Positions 18,640 through 27,016 of a DNA stretch of 64,000 nt are shown here, in pieces. The notes below the pieces were generated by a model, which was not told the origin of the DNA, made no database searches, and worked only from the letters and a program-made list of their open reading frames with translations. The DNA is from Phenylobacterium zucineum HLK1 (lineage in GTDB: Bacteria; Pseudomonadota; Alphaproteobacteria; Caulobacterales; Caulobacteraceae). The stretch is from assembly GCF_000017265.1 (NCBI RefSeq), contig NC_011144.1, positions 2,210,001 to 2,274,000 of the forward strand, written 5' to 3'. Numbering within the stretch: position 1 is the stretch's first letter; every line of letters starts with the position of its first letter. The translations under genes and the position numbers were made by a program.

Positions 18640-20139
18640 TCACTTCATGGTCGGGATGACGAAGCTCTGATCGAGCACGGGGCCCGCGCTCGGCCAGCGC
18701 TGGGTCACGGTCTTGGTGCGGGTGTAGAAGCGGACCCCGTCCATCCCGTACTGGTTGAGGTCGCCGAACCCGGAGCGCTTCCACCCGCCGAAGGAGTGGT
18801 AGGCCACCGGCACCGGGATCGGCACGTTGATCCCGACCATCCCCACCTCGACCCTGCTGGCGAAAGCCCGCGCCGCCTGGCCGTTCCGCGTGAAGATCGC
18901 CACGCCGTTGCCGTAGGGATGCCGCGAGGCCAGCCCGATCGCCTCTTCCAGGCTTTCGGCCCGCACCATCTGCAGCACCGGGCCGAAGATCTCGTCCTGG
19001 TAGGTCCGCATTTCGGGACGCACGCGATCGAACAGCGTCGGTCCCACGAAATAGCCCTGCTCGTAGCCCTGCAGGCTGAAGCCGCGGCCGTCCACGACCA
19101 GCTCGGCGCCTTCCTCGGCGCCCAGGCCGATGTACTGCTCGATGCGCGCCTTGTGCTGGGCGCTGACCACCGGGCCGTAGTGGGCGTCGGGGTCGGTGGA
19201 GACGCCGATCTTCAGGCCGGCGACGGCGTCGACCAGGCGCTCGCGCAGGGCGTCCGCCGTCTTCTCGCCGACCGGAACGACCACCGGAAGGGCCATGCAG
19301 CGCTCTCCCGCCGAGCCGTAGGCCGCGCCTATGATGTCCGCCGTGGCCTGGTCGAGATCGGCGTCGGGCAGCACGATCCCGTGGTTCTTGGCGCCGCCCA
19401 TCGCCTGGACCCGCTTTCCGGCGGCCGCGGCGCGCGCGTAGACAGCCTGGGCGATGTCGGACGAGCCCACGAAGCTGACAGCCTTGATGTCGGGGTGATC
19501 AAGGATGGCGTCGACCGCCGCCTTGTCGCCGTGGACCACGTTCAGCACGCCCGCGGGAGCCCCCGCCTCCATCATCAGCTCGGCCAGCCGCACCGGGACC
19601 GACGGGTCCTTCTCGGACGGCTTGAGGATGAACGCGTTGCCCGTCGCGATCGCCGGGCCGAACATCCACATCGGGATCATGGCCGGGAAGTTGAACGGGG
19701 TGATGCCGGCGACCACCCCCAGGGGCTGGCGCATCGAGTAGACGTCGATCCCCGGTCCCGCGCCTTCGGTGTGCTCGCCCTTGAGCAGGTGCGGGATGCC
19801 ACAGGCGAACTCGATCACCTCCAGCCCCCGCTGGATGTCGCCCTTGGCGTCCGCCACCACCTTGCCGTGCTCGGAGGCGAGCAGCTCGGCGAGCGCCTGC
19901 ATGTCGCGCTCAAGCAGGCGCTTGAACTCGAACATGACGCGGGCGCGGCGCTGCGGATTGACCGCCGCCCATGCCGCCTGGGCGCGCACGGCGTCCGCGA
20001 CCGCCAGGTCCACGACCGTGGAGTCGGCGAGGCCCACCCGGGCCTGCACCTGCCCGGCGTTGGGGTCGAACACGTCGCCGTACCGGGCCGGTTCGCCGGC
20101 GTACGGCCGGCCGCCGATGAAATGCGGAATGCTGCGCAA
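18640..20139 (-). CDS. mmsA: CoA-acylating methylmalonate/malonate-semialdehyde dehydrogenase
   Basis: NAD-dependent aldehyde dehydrogenase of 499 residues that converts methylmalonate or malonate semialdehyde to propionyl- or acetyl-CoA with loss of CO2. The nucleophile is Cys281 in AGERCMALPV. The usual catalytic-glutamate motif ELGGK is replaced by AMGGAKNH, the hallmark of CoA-acylating MmsA enzymes. The TTG start has GGAG seven bases upstream. It is 21 bases behind the transporter ATPase gene. In this operon it could act on malonate semialdehyde made from beta-alanine by the transaminase. Confidence 0.92.
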   Translation of the reverse strand: MRSIPHFIGGRPYAGEPARYGDVFDPNAGQVQARVGLADSTVVDLAVADAVRAQAAWAAVNPQRRARVMFEFKRLLERDMQALAELLASEHGKVVADAKGDIQRGLEVIEFACGIPHLLKGEHTEGAGPGIDVYSMRQPLGVVAGITPFNFPAMIPMWMFGPAIATGNAFILKPSEKDPSVPVRLAELMMEAGAPAGVLNVVHGDKAAVDAILDHPDIKAVSFVGSSDIAQAVYARAAAAGKRVQAMGGAKNHGIVLPDADLDQATADIIGAAYGSAGERCMALPVVVPVGEKTADALRERLVDAVAGLKIGVSTDPDAHYGPVVSAQHKARIEQYIGLGAEEGAELVVDGRGFSLQGYEQGYFVGPTLFDRVRPEMRTYQDEIFGPVLQMVRAESLEEAIGLASRHPYGNGVAIFTRNGQAARAFASRVEVGMVGINVPIPVPVAYHSFGGWKRSGFGDLNQYGMDGVRFYTRTKTVTQRWPSAGPVLDQSFVIPTMK

Positions 20140-20160
20140 GGCGATACTCCAGATGTCAGG

Positions 20161-20886
20161 TCAGATCGGGCGCAGGACGCGCTCGAGGAACTCGCGGGTC
20201 CGGGGATGCTGCGGATCGGTGAGGAGCTGTCGCGCCGGCCCCGCCTCGACGATCCGCCCCCCGTCCATGAACAGGACCCGGTCGGCCACCTCGCGCGCGA
20301 AGTCCATCTCGTGGGTGACGATCACCATCGTCATCCCCTCGGCCGCGAGATCGCGCATGATGCGCAGGACCTCGCCGACCCGCTCGGGGTCCAGCGCCGA
20401 CGTCGGCTCGTCGAAGAGGATGGCGTCCGGCTTCATGGCGAGCGCCCGGGCGATCCCGACGCGCTGCTGCTGGCCGCCGGAGAGCTTCGCCGGATAGGCG
20501 TCGGCCTTGTCGCCCAGCCCCACCCGCTCCAGCAGCGCCTGCGCCTCGCGCCTCGCCTCGGCCGGATCCCGCTTCTGGGCGTGGATCGGCCCCTCCGTCA
20601 CGTTCTCGATCACGGTGCGGTGGGGAAAGAGGTTGAAGCGCTGGAACACCATCGCCAGCCGCGCCCGGATCGCCGGCAGCGTGGCCGCGGAGACCTTCAC
20701 CCCCTCCACTTCGATCTCGCCGGCGTCGTGCGTCTCGAGGCCGTTGATGCACCGCAGGACCGTCGACTTCCCCGAGCCGGAGGGCCCGATGAGGCAGACC
20801 ACCTCGCCCTGCGCGACTTCGAAGCTGACGTCCCGGAGGACGTGATTGGCGCCGAAGGCCTTGCTCAGGCCGCTCACCCGGATCAT
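20161..20886 (-). CDS. Polar amino-acid ABC transporter ATP-binding protein
   Basis: A 241-residue ATPase of the polar amino-acid (GlnQ/HisP) group. Walker A is GPSGSGKST (residues 34-42), the signature is LSGGQQQR, Walker B is [12 protein letters not shown] and the switch histidine lies in [23 protein letters not shown] is the typical Q-loop of this branch. The ATG overlaps the permease stop (ATGA). With the neighbouring permease and binding protein it makes a complete importer, placed to bring in the amine or amino acid that the flanking enzymes degrade. Confidence 0.94.
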   Translation of the reverse strand: MIRVSGLSKAFGANHVLRDVSFEVAQGEVVCLIGPSGSGKSTVLRCINGLETHDAGEIEVEGVKVSAATLPAIRARLAMVFQRFNLFPHRTVIENVTEGPIHAQKRDPAEARREAQALLERVGLGDKADAYPAKLSGGQQQRVGIARALAMKPDAILFDEPTSALDPERVGEVLRIMRDLAAEGMTMVIVTHEMDFAREVADRVLFMDGGRIVEAGPARQLLTDPQHPRTREFLERVLRPI

Positions 20887-21536
20887 CGCCGCGCCATCCG
20901 CTTTTCGAGCCGGTGGACCAGGAAGGTCAGCGGCAGGCTCATGGCCAGGTAGAGGAGCGCGATCAGCGTGTAGACGGTCATGTTCTGGAAGGTGGAGATG
21001 GCCAGCAGCTGGCCGGCGCGGGTCAGTTCGGCCACCGTGATCGTCGAGGCGATCGAGGAGTCCTTTAGGAGCATGATCGAGGTGTTGCCGAACGGCGGCA
21101 GGGCGGTGCGGATCGCCAGCGGCAGGATCACCCGCCGCATGATCATCCCCTCGCTCATGCCCAGCGACCGCGCGGCCTCCACCAGGGCCGGGTCCACGGA
21201 CTGGATGCCCGCGCGGAAGTTCTCCGCCTGATAGACCGAGTAGGCGACGCCCAGGCCGATGATCCCGGCCCACATCGCATCGAGCGAGAGGCCGAACTCG
21301 GGCAGCACGAAGTAGACGTAGAACAGCTGCACGATGATCGGGATGCCGCGGAGCACCACGACGGACGTGCGGCTGATCCCCCGCAGCGCCGCAAACCTGG
21401 ACTGGCCGAGCAGCGCCCAGCCGAGGCCAAGGAGGAGGCTGAGCGCCAGGGCGCCCAGGCTGATCAGGACGGTGACGCCCATCCCCCGCCCGAGGATGGG
21501 CAGGAAGCTGATGGCCTGGCTCAGGAAGTCTCCCAT
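20883..21536 (-). CDS. Polar amino-acid ABC transporter permease
   Basis: A 217-residue inner-membrane permease with about five helices. The EAA-type cytoplasmic loop is [29 protein letters not shown], which docks the ATPase. [18 protein letters not shown] is typical of the HisM/GlnP family. The ATG shares its A with the stop of the binding-protein gene (TGATG). Only one permease gene is present, so it probably works as a homodimer. Confidence 0.93.
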   Translation of the reverse strand: MGDFLSQAISFLPILGRGMGVTVLISLGALALSLLLGLGWALLGQSRFAALRGISRTSVVVLRGIPIIVQLFYVYFVLPEFGLSLDAMWAGIIGLGVAYSVYQAENFRAGIQSVDPALVEAARSLGMSEGMIMRRVILPLAIRTALPPFGNTSIMLLKDSSIASTITVAELTRAGQLLAISTFQNMTVYTLIALLYLAMSLPLTFLVHRLEKRMARR

Positions 21537-22318
21537 CAGAGTCCCCACTTGGCGAGGATGGGCGGGAGGGTCGAGCCGCGGATCGCCGCGATCGCCGTGT
21601 TGATCCGGTCGAGCAGCGCGCGATCGTCCTTCCGCAGGATCAGGCACACATCCTCGAGCGCCGTCGGCCGGTAGCTCTCGACGAGGCGCAGGGCCTTGCT
21701 GCGCGTGACCCGCAGGTAATACCGCAGGATCGGCTCGTCGCCGTAGGCGGCGTCCAGCCGCTTCAGCCGGACGTCTCGCAGGATGTCGCTCAGGTTGTCG
21801 TAGGTCTTCACCCCGGACACGCCCGCGGCCTTGAGCTGATCGACGAAGCGCGAGCCGACCTGGGCGCCCACCCGCAGCCCGCGAAGGTCCTCCAGGCGGC
21901 CATAGTCCCGCGGGTTCCCGGCGGCGACCACCAGCCCCCCGCCGTAGGCGTAGACCGGGTCGGAGAACGCCACGATCCGCTCGCGCTCGGGCGTGCGGAG
22001 CATCGCCGCCGCGATCACGTCGATCTTGCGCGCCGTCAGCGACGGGATGAGGGCGGAGAACGGCACGACCTGAAGGGCGACCGGCGCGCCGGCCTCGGCG
22101 GCCGTGGCCTCGACGATGTCGATCATCGCCCCCGTCAAGGCGTTGGTCTCCACGTCCAGGAAGCTGAACGGAACGCCTGTGGCCGAAGAGCCGACGATGA
22201 AGCCGCCGGCGGCGCGCACGTCGGTCCGCTCGGCGCAGCCGCCCGTGACGAGCAGGCCGGCCCCAAGGCCGGCGAGCGCGCTCCGCCGCGACCAGCCGCC
22301 GCCCGGATCATGCCGCAT
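21536..22318 (-). CDS. Amino-acid ABC transporter substrate-binding protein
   Basis: Periplasmic binding protein of the SBP_bac_3 family, 260 residues. A twin-arginine-like RR plus hydrophobic stretch ([18 protein letters not shown]) ends at a cysteine, so it could be a lipoprotein. The mature part contains [41 protein letters not shown] and [13 protein letters not shown], matching the two-lobed fold for amino acids or opines. It starts 11 bases inside the preceding dehydrogenase gene. A second ATG two codons upstream is possible. Confidence 0.88.
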   Translation of the reverse strand: MRHDPGGGWSRRSALAGLGAGLLVTGGCAERTDVRAAGGFIVGSSATGVPFSFLDVETNALTGAMIDIVEATAAEAGAPVALQVVPFSALIPSLTARKIDVIAAAMLRTPERERIVAFSDPVYAYGGGLVVAAGNPRDYGRLEDLRGLRVGAQVGSRFVDQLKAAGVSGVKTYDNLSDILRDVRLKRLDAAYGDEPILRYYLRVTRSKALRLVESYRPTALEDVCLILRKDDRALLDRINTAIAAIRGSTLPPILAKWGL

Positions 22319-23798
22319 CGACATGGAAGCAGAGCGACTTCGTCTCGATGTAGTCGCGGACGCCATATAGCGAGCCTTCCCGGCCGAGACCGGACTCCTT
22401 CACGCCGCCGAAGGGCGCGACCTCCGTCGAGATGAGGCCGGTGTTCACCCCCACCATCCCGTATTGCAGCGCCTCGCCGATCCGCCAAGCGCGCGCGGAG
22501 TCGCGGGTGAAGAGATAGGCCGCAAGGCCGGCCGCCGTGTCGTTGGCCAGGCGCACGACCTCGGCCTCGTCCTCGAAGCGGACCAGGCCGGCGACGGGAC
22601 CGAAGGTCTCCTCCCGGCAGAGCAGGGCGTCGGGGGGCACGTCGCAGAGCACCGTCGGTGCGAAGAACGCCCCCGCGCCGTCCAGTCGCGCGCCGCCGAT
22701 GCGCGCCACAGCGCCTCGCGCCAGCGCATCGGCCACGTGGGCTTCGACCTTCTCGAGCGCGCGCGCATCGATCAGCGGCCCCTGCTGGGTTTCCCCCGCC
22801 AGGCCGTCTCCCGCGACCAGGGCGGCGGCTGCGGCCGTCAGCCGGTCGGCGAAGGCGTCGTACACGCCGGCCTGGACGTAGATGCGGTTGGCGCAGACGC
22901 AGGTCTGTCCGGTGTTGCGGAACTTCGAGGCCATCGCCCCGGCGACCGCCGCGTCCAGGTCGGCGTCGTCGAAGACGATCAGCGGCGCATTGCCGCCCAG
23001 CTCTAGGGAGACGCGCTTCACCGTCCCGGCGCAGCGCGCCGCCAGCATCTTCCCGACCGCGGTCGAGCCGGTGAAGGTGAACTTGCGGACCCGCGGATCG
23101 GTCGTCAGAACCGCGCCGATCTCGGGCGCATCGCCGGTCAGGATATTGAGCACGCCCGGCGGCACGCCCGCCTCCTGCGCCAGCACGCCCAGGGCGAAGG
23201 CAGAGAACGGGGTCAGCTCAGAGGGCTTCAGCACCACGGTGCAGCCGACCGCCAGCGCCGGGCCCACCTTCCGCGTGATCATGGCGGCCGGGAAGTTCCA
23301 GGGCGTGATCGCGCCGACGACCCCCACCGGCTCGTGGGTGACCACCAGCCGCTTGTCGGGCAGGTGGCCCGGGATGGTGACGCCGTAGACCCGTCGGGCT
23401 TCCTCGGCGAACCATTCGATGAAGGACGCGGCGTAGGCCACCTCCCCGCGCGCCTCGGCCAGCGGCTTGCCTTGCTCGGCGGTCATCAGCCGCGCGAGGT
23501 CCTCGGCGTGGAGCAGGATCAGGCCGTGCCAGCGCTTGAGGATCTCGGCGCGGGCCTTCGCGCCGAGCGCGCGCCACGCCGGGAAGGCGGACGCTGCGGC
23601 GGCGACCGCCGCCTCGGCCTCGGCGCGACCCAGCCGCGGCGCGTGCGCCAGCACCCTCCCGGTCGCGGGATTGAGCACATCCAGCTGCGAGGCGCCGGAG
23701 ACCCAGCGCCCATCGATCAACGCGGCTTCGCGCAGCAGGTCCGGCCTGCGGAGCGACAGCCGGGCCGCCTCGTCGGTCCGGGGAGCGGCGGCGGTCAC
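22308..23798 (-). CDS. gabD: Succinate-semialdehyde dehydrogenase
   Basis: NAD(P)-dependent aldehyde dehydrogenase of 496 residues that oxidises succinate semialdehyde to succinate. Catalytic Cys300 lies in NTGQTCVCANRIYV; the paired cysteine two residues on is characteristic of GabD-type enzymes. Glu266 is the general base in LELGGNAP, and the EPVGVVGAITPWNFP cofactor segment is normal. The GTG start overlaps the gabT stop (GTGA), so the two steps of GABA breakdown are coupled translationally. A related omega-semialdehyde is possible as substrate. Confidence 0.9.
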   Translation of the reverse strand: MTAAAPRTDEAARLSLRRPDLLREAALIDGRWVSGASQLDVLNPATGRVLAHAPRLGRAEAEAAVAAAASAFPAWRALGAKARAEILKRWHGLILLHAEDLARLMTAEQGKPLAEARGEVAYAASFIEWFAEEARRVYGVTIPGHLPDKRLVVTHEPVGVVGAITPWNFPAAMITRKVGPALAVGCTVVLKPSELTPFSAFALGVLAQEAGVPPGVLNILTGDAPEIGAVLTTDPRVRKFTFTGSTAVGKMLAARCAGTVKRVSLELGGNAPLIVFDDADLDAAVAGAMASKFRNTGQTCVCANRIYVQAGVYDAFADRLTAAAAALVAGDGLAGETQQGPLIDARALEKVEAHVADALARGAVARIGGARLDGAGAFFAPTVLCDVPPDALLCREETFGPVAGLVRFEDEAEVVRLANDTAAGLAAYLFTRDSARAWRIGEALQYGMVGVNTGLISTEVAPFGGVKESGLGREGSLYGVRDYIETKSLCFHVDAA

Positions 23799-25081
23799 GG
23801 CGCCACGTCCCGGAGAGCGCCTTCCAGGATGTCCATCCCCTCGGCCAGCACCTCGTCCGAGACCGTCAGCGGCACGAGCAGCCGGATGGTCTCGCCGTAG
23901 CGGCCGCAGGACAGCAGCACCAGCCCCGCGTCCAGCGCGCGGGAGACGACGGCCTTCGCCGCCGCGCCGTCGGGCTCGTCGCCGCCACGGCTCTTGAGCA
24001 TGTCGAACGCGACCATCGCGCCCGGGCCGCGCGGCTCCGAGATGGGCGCGACGTCGTTGCGGGCGGCGATGGCCGACAAGCGTCGGCGCATGGCCGAGCC
24101 GATCGCGCCGGCGCGCTCGAGCAGCCCCTCCTCGGCGATCACGTCGAGCACGGCGAGCGCCGCCGCGCAGGCCACCGGCGAGCCTCCGTAGGTGCCGCCC
24201 AGTCCGCCCGGGTCCACCACGTCCATCAGGTCGGCGCGGCCGATGACCCCCGACAGCGGGAAGCCGCCGGCCAGCGACTTGGCGACCGGCACGAGATCCG
24301 GCTCCACCGGATAGTGCTCGATGCCGAACATCTTGCCGGTGCGGGCGAAGCCGGTCTGGACCTCGTCGGCGATGAGCAGGATTCCGTGCTCGTCGCAGAC
24401 GCGGCGCAGCGCCGTCATCAGCTCGACCGGCGCGGGGTTGAAGCCGCCCTCCCCCTGCACCGGCTCGATGATGATCGCGGCCACGCGGTCAGGGGCCACG
24501 TCGGCGGCGAACAGCAGATCCAGCGCCCGCAGGGTGTCGTCGACGCTGACGCCGGCGCGGCTGCCCGGGAACGGCAGATGGTAGAGCTCGGCCGGCGACG
24601 GGCCGAAGTTCTTCTTGTAGGGCGCGACCTTGCCGGTCAGGCCCATGGTGAGCATGGTCCGGCCGTGGAACGCGCCGGTGAAGGCGATCACGGCCGTGCG
24701 GCCGGTGGCGACCCGGGCGATCTTGACGGCGTTCTCCACCGCTTCGGCGCCGGTGGTGAAGAACAGCGTCTTGGCCGGTCCCTTGAACGGCGCCAGCGCG
24801 TTCAGGCGCTCGGCCAGTTCGATGTAGGGCTCGTAGGCCATGACCTGGAAGGCGGTGTGGGTATAGGCGTCCAGCTGGGCCCGGACGGCCTCGATCACCT
24901 TCGGATGCCGGTGGCCGACGTTGAGCACCGCGATGCCGCCTGCGAAGTCCACATAGCGCCGGCCGTCGGCGTCCCAGATTTCCGCGTTCTCGGCCCGCGC
25001 GGCGAACACGGGTGTGGCGGTGCTGACGCCGCGCGAGACGGCGGCGGTGCGGCGGCTGAGAAGTTCGGCGTTCCGGGACAC
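23795..25081 (-). CDS. gabT: 4-aminobutyrate-type transaminase
   Basis: PLP-dependent class III aminotransferase of 428 residues. It moves the terminal amino group of GABA (or beta-alanine/5-aminovalerate) to 2-oxoglutarate, giving a semialdehyde. Seen are FTTGAEAVENAVKIAR (phosphate site), FHGRTMLTMGLTGK, IIEPVQGEGGFNP and the PLP lysine in DLVPVAKSLAGGFPLSG after ADEVQTGF. GTG 25081 is chosen for the SRNAELLSRR N-terminus and a GAGAG site seven bases upstream. It is the first gene of the operon running to about 16.9 kb; a 17-bp palindrome lies about 85 bases upstream. Confidence 0.92.
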   Translation of the reverse strand: MSRNAELLSRRTAAVSRGVSTATPVFAARAENAEIWDADGRRYVDFAGGIAVLNVGHRHPKVIEAVRAQLDAYTHTAFQVMAYEPYIELAERLNALAPFKGPAKTLFFTTGAEAVENAVKIARVATGRTAVIAFTGAFHGRTMLTMGLTGKVAPYKKNFGPSPAELYHLPFPGSRAGVSVDDTLRALDLLFAADVAPDRVAAIIIEPVQGEGGFNPAPVELMTALRRVCDEHGILLIADEVQTGFARTGKMFGIEHYPVEPDLVPVAKSLAGGFPLSGVIGRADLMDVVDPGGLGGTYGGSPVACAAALAVLDVIAEEGLLERAGAIGSAMRRRLSAIAARNDVAPISEPRGPGAMVAFDMLKSRGGDEPDGAAAKAVVSRALDAGLVLLSCGRYGETIRLLVPLTVSDEVLAEGMDILEGALRDVAP

Positions 25082-25165
25082 GGGGAGACTCTCGAAGGTA
25101 CAGGTTCCGACCCGCAGCCTCGCCAAATCCCCGGCCGGCCAACAGGCGACAACGCCGCCGAAAAC

Positions 25166-25182
25166 GGTGACTTCCAGTCACC
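25166..25182. promoter_or_regulatory. Palindromic operator candidate, copy 1
   Basis: Perfect dyad GGTGACT-TCC-AGTCACC, 85 bases upstream of the gabT start and downstream of the amidohydrolase terminator. The same 7+7 arms recur at 29541-29557 upstream of the neighbouring TonB-receptor operon. The regulator is unknown. The dyad also fits the loose LysR pattern T-N11-A, and its size would suit an Lrp- or GntR-type dimer. Confidence 0.6.
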
Positions 25183-25210
25183 ACATCGCTGCGATAGGCG
25201 CCCAAACGAA

Positions 25211-25242
25211 ATCGCCCTCCGCACGAGCATGCGGAGGGCGAT
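25211..25242 (-). terminator. Terminator of the amidohydrolase operon
   Basis: A perfect 13-bp inverted repeat (ATCGCCCTCCGCA and its complement) with a six-base loop lies 33 bases beyond the amidohydrolase stop. On the minus strand it is followed by TTCGTTT. It insulates the receptor-amidohydrolase operon from the gabT operon that begins just downstream on the same strand. Confidence 0.7.
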
Positions 25243-25274
25243 GCGGGGCCTTCAGCCCGACAGGGGGAGGTCTG

Positions 25275-26990
25275 TCAGGGCTTCTGGTACGCCACCTTGC
25301 CGTCGATGATCGTCATCGCCGCCTCGATGCCGGGGAGCTGGTCGGGCGTCGCCGTCAGCGGATCCTGCGACAGCACGACCATGTCGGCGAGCTTGCCGAC
25401 CTCGAGGCTGCCGCGGTCCTTCTCCATGAAGTTGGCCTCGGCGCCCCAGATGGTGAACATGCGTATGGCGTCCATCACCGAGATCGCCTCTTCGGGCTGG
25501 ACGACCGTGCCGTACTTGGTGTCGCGGCGGATCGCCCGGCTGATCGAGAACATCGGCGCCGTCGCGAAGTTCTGGGTGCCGATGGTGTCGACCCCCCCGG
25601 CCGGGTGCATGCCCTTGTCGATCATGGTCTTGAGGGCGAAGAACTTCACGTCCGGCTCGCGCACGTTGACGTCGGTCAGGCGCCACAGGAAGGCGACCTG
25701 CGGCGACGGGATCACCCCGCCCTTCACCATCCGGTCCAGGCGCGCCTCGGTCCGCTCGGGGTCCTGGGTCAGGAAGTGGCCGAAGTGCTCGATCCGGTGC
25801 CGCGCGTCCGGCCTCGGCGCCGCGGCCTGCGCGGCCTCGAAGGCGTTGAGGGCCATGTCCTGCGCACGGTCGCCGTTGGCGTGCACGTGGATCTGCCAGC
25901 CCGCCTTGTGCCCCTGCAGGATCTGATCGCTGAGCTCTTCCTGCGTGAAATTGGTGCCGCCGTAGTTGTCCGGCATCCAGGTCGTGCCCGAGCCGTTCCA
26001 GTGCGGCCGGTAGGTGTAGGCGGTCGTGCCCCACACCCCGTCGGCGGCGAACTTCAGGGCGCCGAGCTGGAGCCACTCGTCGCCGAGGCCCGTGCGCGCG
26101 CCGCTCTCGAGCAGCCCCGGCAGGCGGTTGCCGACCAGGCGCTTGTAGTCGCGGACGAAGAAGTTGAGGCTCACCCGCACCGGCAGGCGGCCCTCGTCTT
26201 TCAGCTCCTGATAGGCCCTCACCGTCAGCGGCGCGGCGTAGTCCGAAACCGTGGTGACCCCCTTCTTCAGATAGAAGTCGGTCATGATGGTGCGCACGCC
26301 CTCCTTCAGCTCCTCGGGCGTGAGGGTGCGCAGCTTGGGCCAGGGCGCGGGGGCGTCCCGGATGATCATCACCTCGCCCGTCTTGGTGCGCTCGTAGCGG
26401 CCCATCCCGTCCTTGGGATCGGGATAGTCCTTGGTGAGCCCCATCGCGACGGCCGCGGCATGGTTGATCATGGAGTCGTGGGCGCTCCAGATCAGCCGCA
26501 CCGGGTTGTCCGGGAAGGCCTTATCCAGCGCCTCGCGGGTGGGCATGATCTGGTTGTAGGTGCCCTGCCCGATGATCCACGCACCCTTGGGAAGCCCCTT
26601 CGTCTTCTCCTTGAGGGTCGCGATGATCTCCTTCCCGCTCTTCAAGGGCGGGGCATGCACGTTGATGTGCAGCGCCTCGACCTCCGCCATGCCCGCCATG
26701 TGGGAGTGGGAGTCGATGAAGCCCGGCAGGACCGTCTTGCCGCCCACGTCGACGACCTTCGTCTCCGGCCCCCGCCACGCGGCCAGGCCGGCCGCGTCGC
26801 CGATCGCCGCGATCCGGCCGTCGCGCACGGCGACGGCCTCGGCGATCGTGCCCTTCCCGTCCACCGTCACGACCTTCCCGTTGACCAGCAGCAGGTCGGC
26901 GTAGGCGGTAGGCGCCGCCAGCGCCGGCGTAGCGCCGATGGCGCAGACGCTGGCGAGGCCGGTGACGAGCAGACGCAGGCGGGCGTTCAT
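25275..26990 (-). CDS. Exported YtcJ-like amidohydrolase
   Basis: Metal-dependent amidohydrolase (amidohydro_3 group) of 571 residues that hydrolyses an amide or related C-N bond; its natural substrate is not predictable. A cleavable signal peptide ends near ATPALAAPT (residue 26), placing it in the periplasm or outer envelope. Metal-site motifs are LPGFIDSHSHM, HVHANGD, RHRIEHFG and GVDTIGTQNF, ending with ADMVVLSQDPL. GGAGAG lies seven bases before the ATG. It follows the TonB receptor by 26 bases, so the pair is one transcript and probably handles the same imported compound. Confidence 0.88.
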   Translation of the reverse strand: MNARLRLLVTGLASVCAIGATPALAAPTAYADLLLVNGKVVTVDGKGTIAEAVAVRDGRIAAIGDAAGLAAWRGPETKVVDVGGKTVLPGFIDSHSHMAGMAEVEALHINVHAPPLKSGKEIIATLKEKTKGLPKGAWIIGQGTYNQIMPTREALDKAFPDNPVRLIWSAHDSMINHAAAVAMGLTKDYPDPKDGMGRYERTKTGEVMIIRDAPAPWPKLRTLTPEELKEGVRTIMTDFYLKKGVTTVSDYAAPLTVRAYQELKDEGRLPVRVSLNFFVRDYKRLVGNRLPGLLESGARTGLGDEWLQLGALKFAADGVWGTTAYTYRPHWNGSGTTWMPDNYGGTNFTQEELSDQILQGHKAGWQIHVHANGDRAQDMALNAFEAAQAAAPRPDARHRIEHFGHFLTQDPERTEARLDRMVKGGVIPSPQVAFLWRLTDVNVREPDVKFFALKTMIDKGMHPAGGVDTIGTQNFATAPMFSISRAIRRDTKYGTVVQPEEAISVMDAIRMFTIWGAEANFMEKDRGSLEVGKLADMVVLSQDPLTATPDQLPGIEAAMTIIDGKVAYQKP

Positions 26991-27016
26991 CGTAGCTCTC
27001 CTCGAACGGGTCGCGA

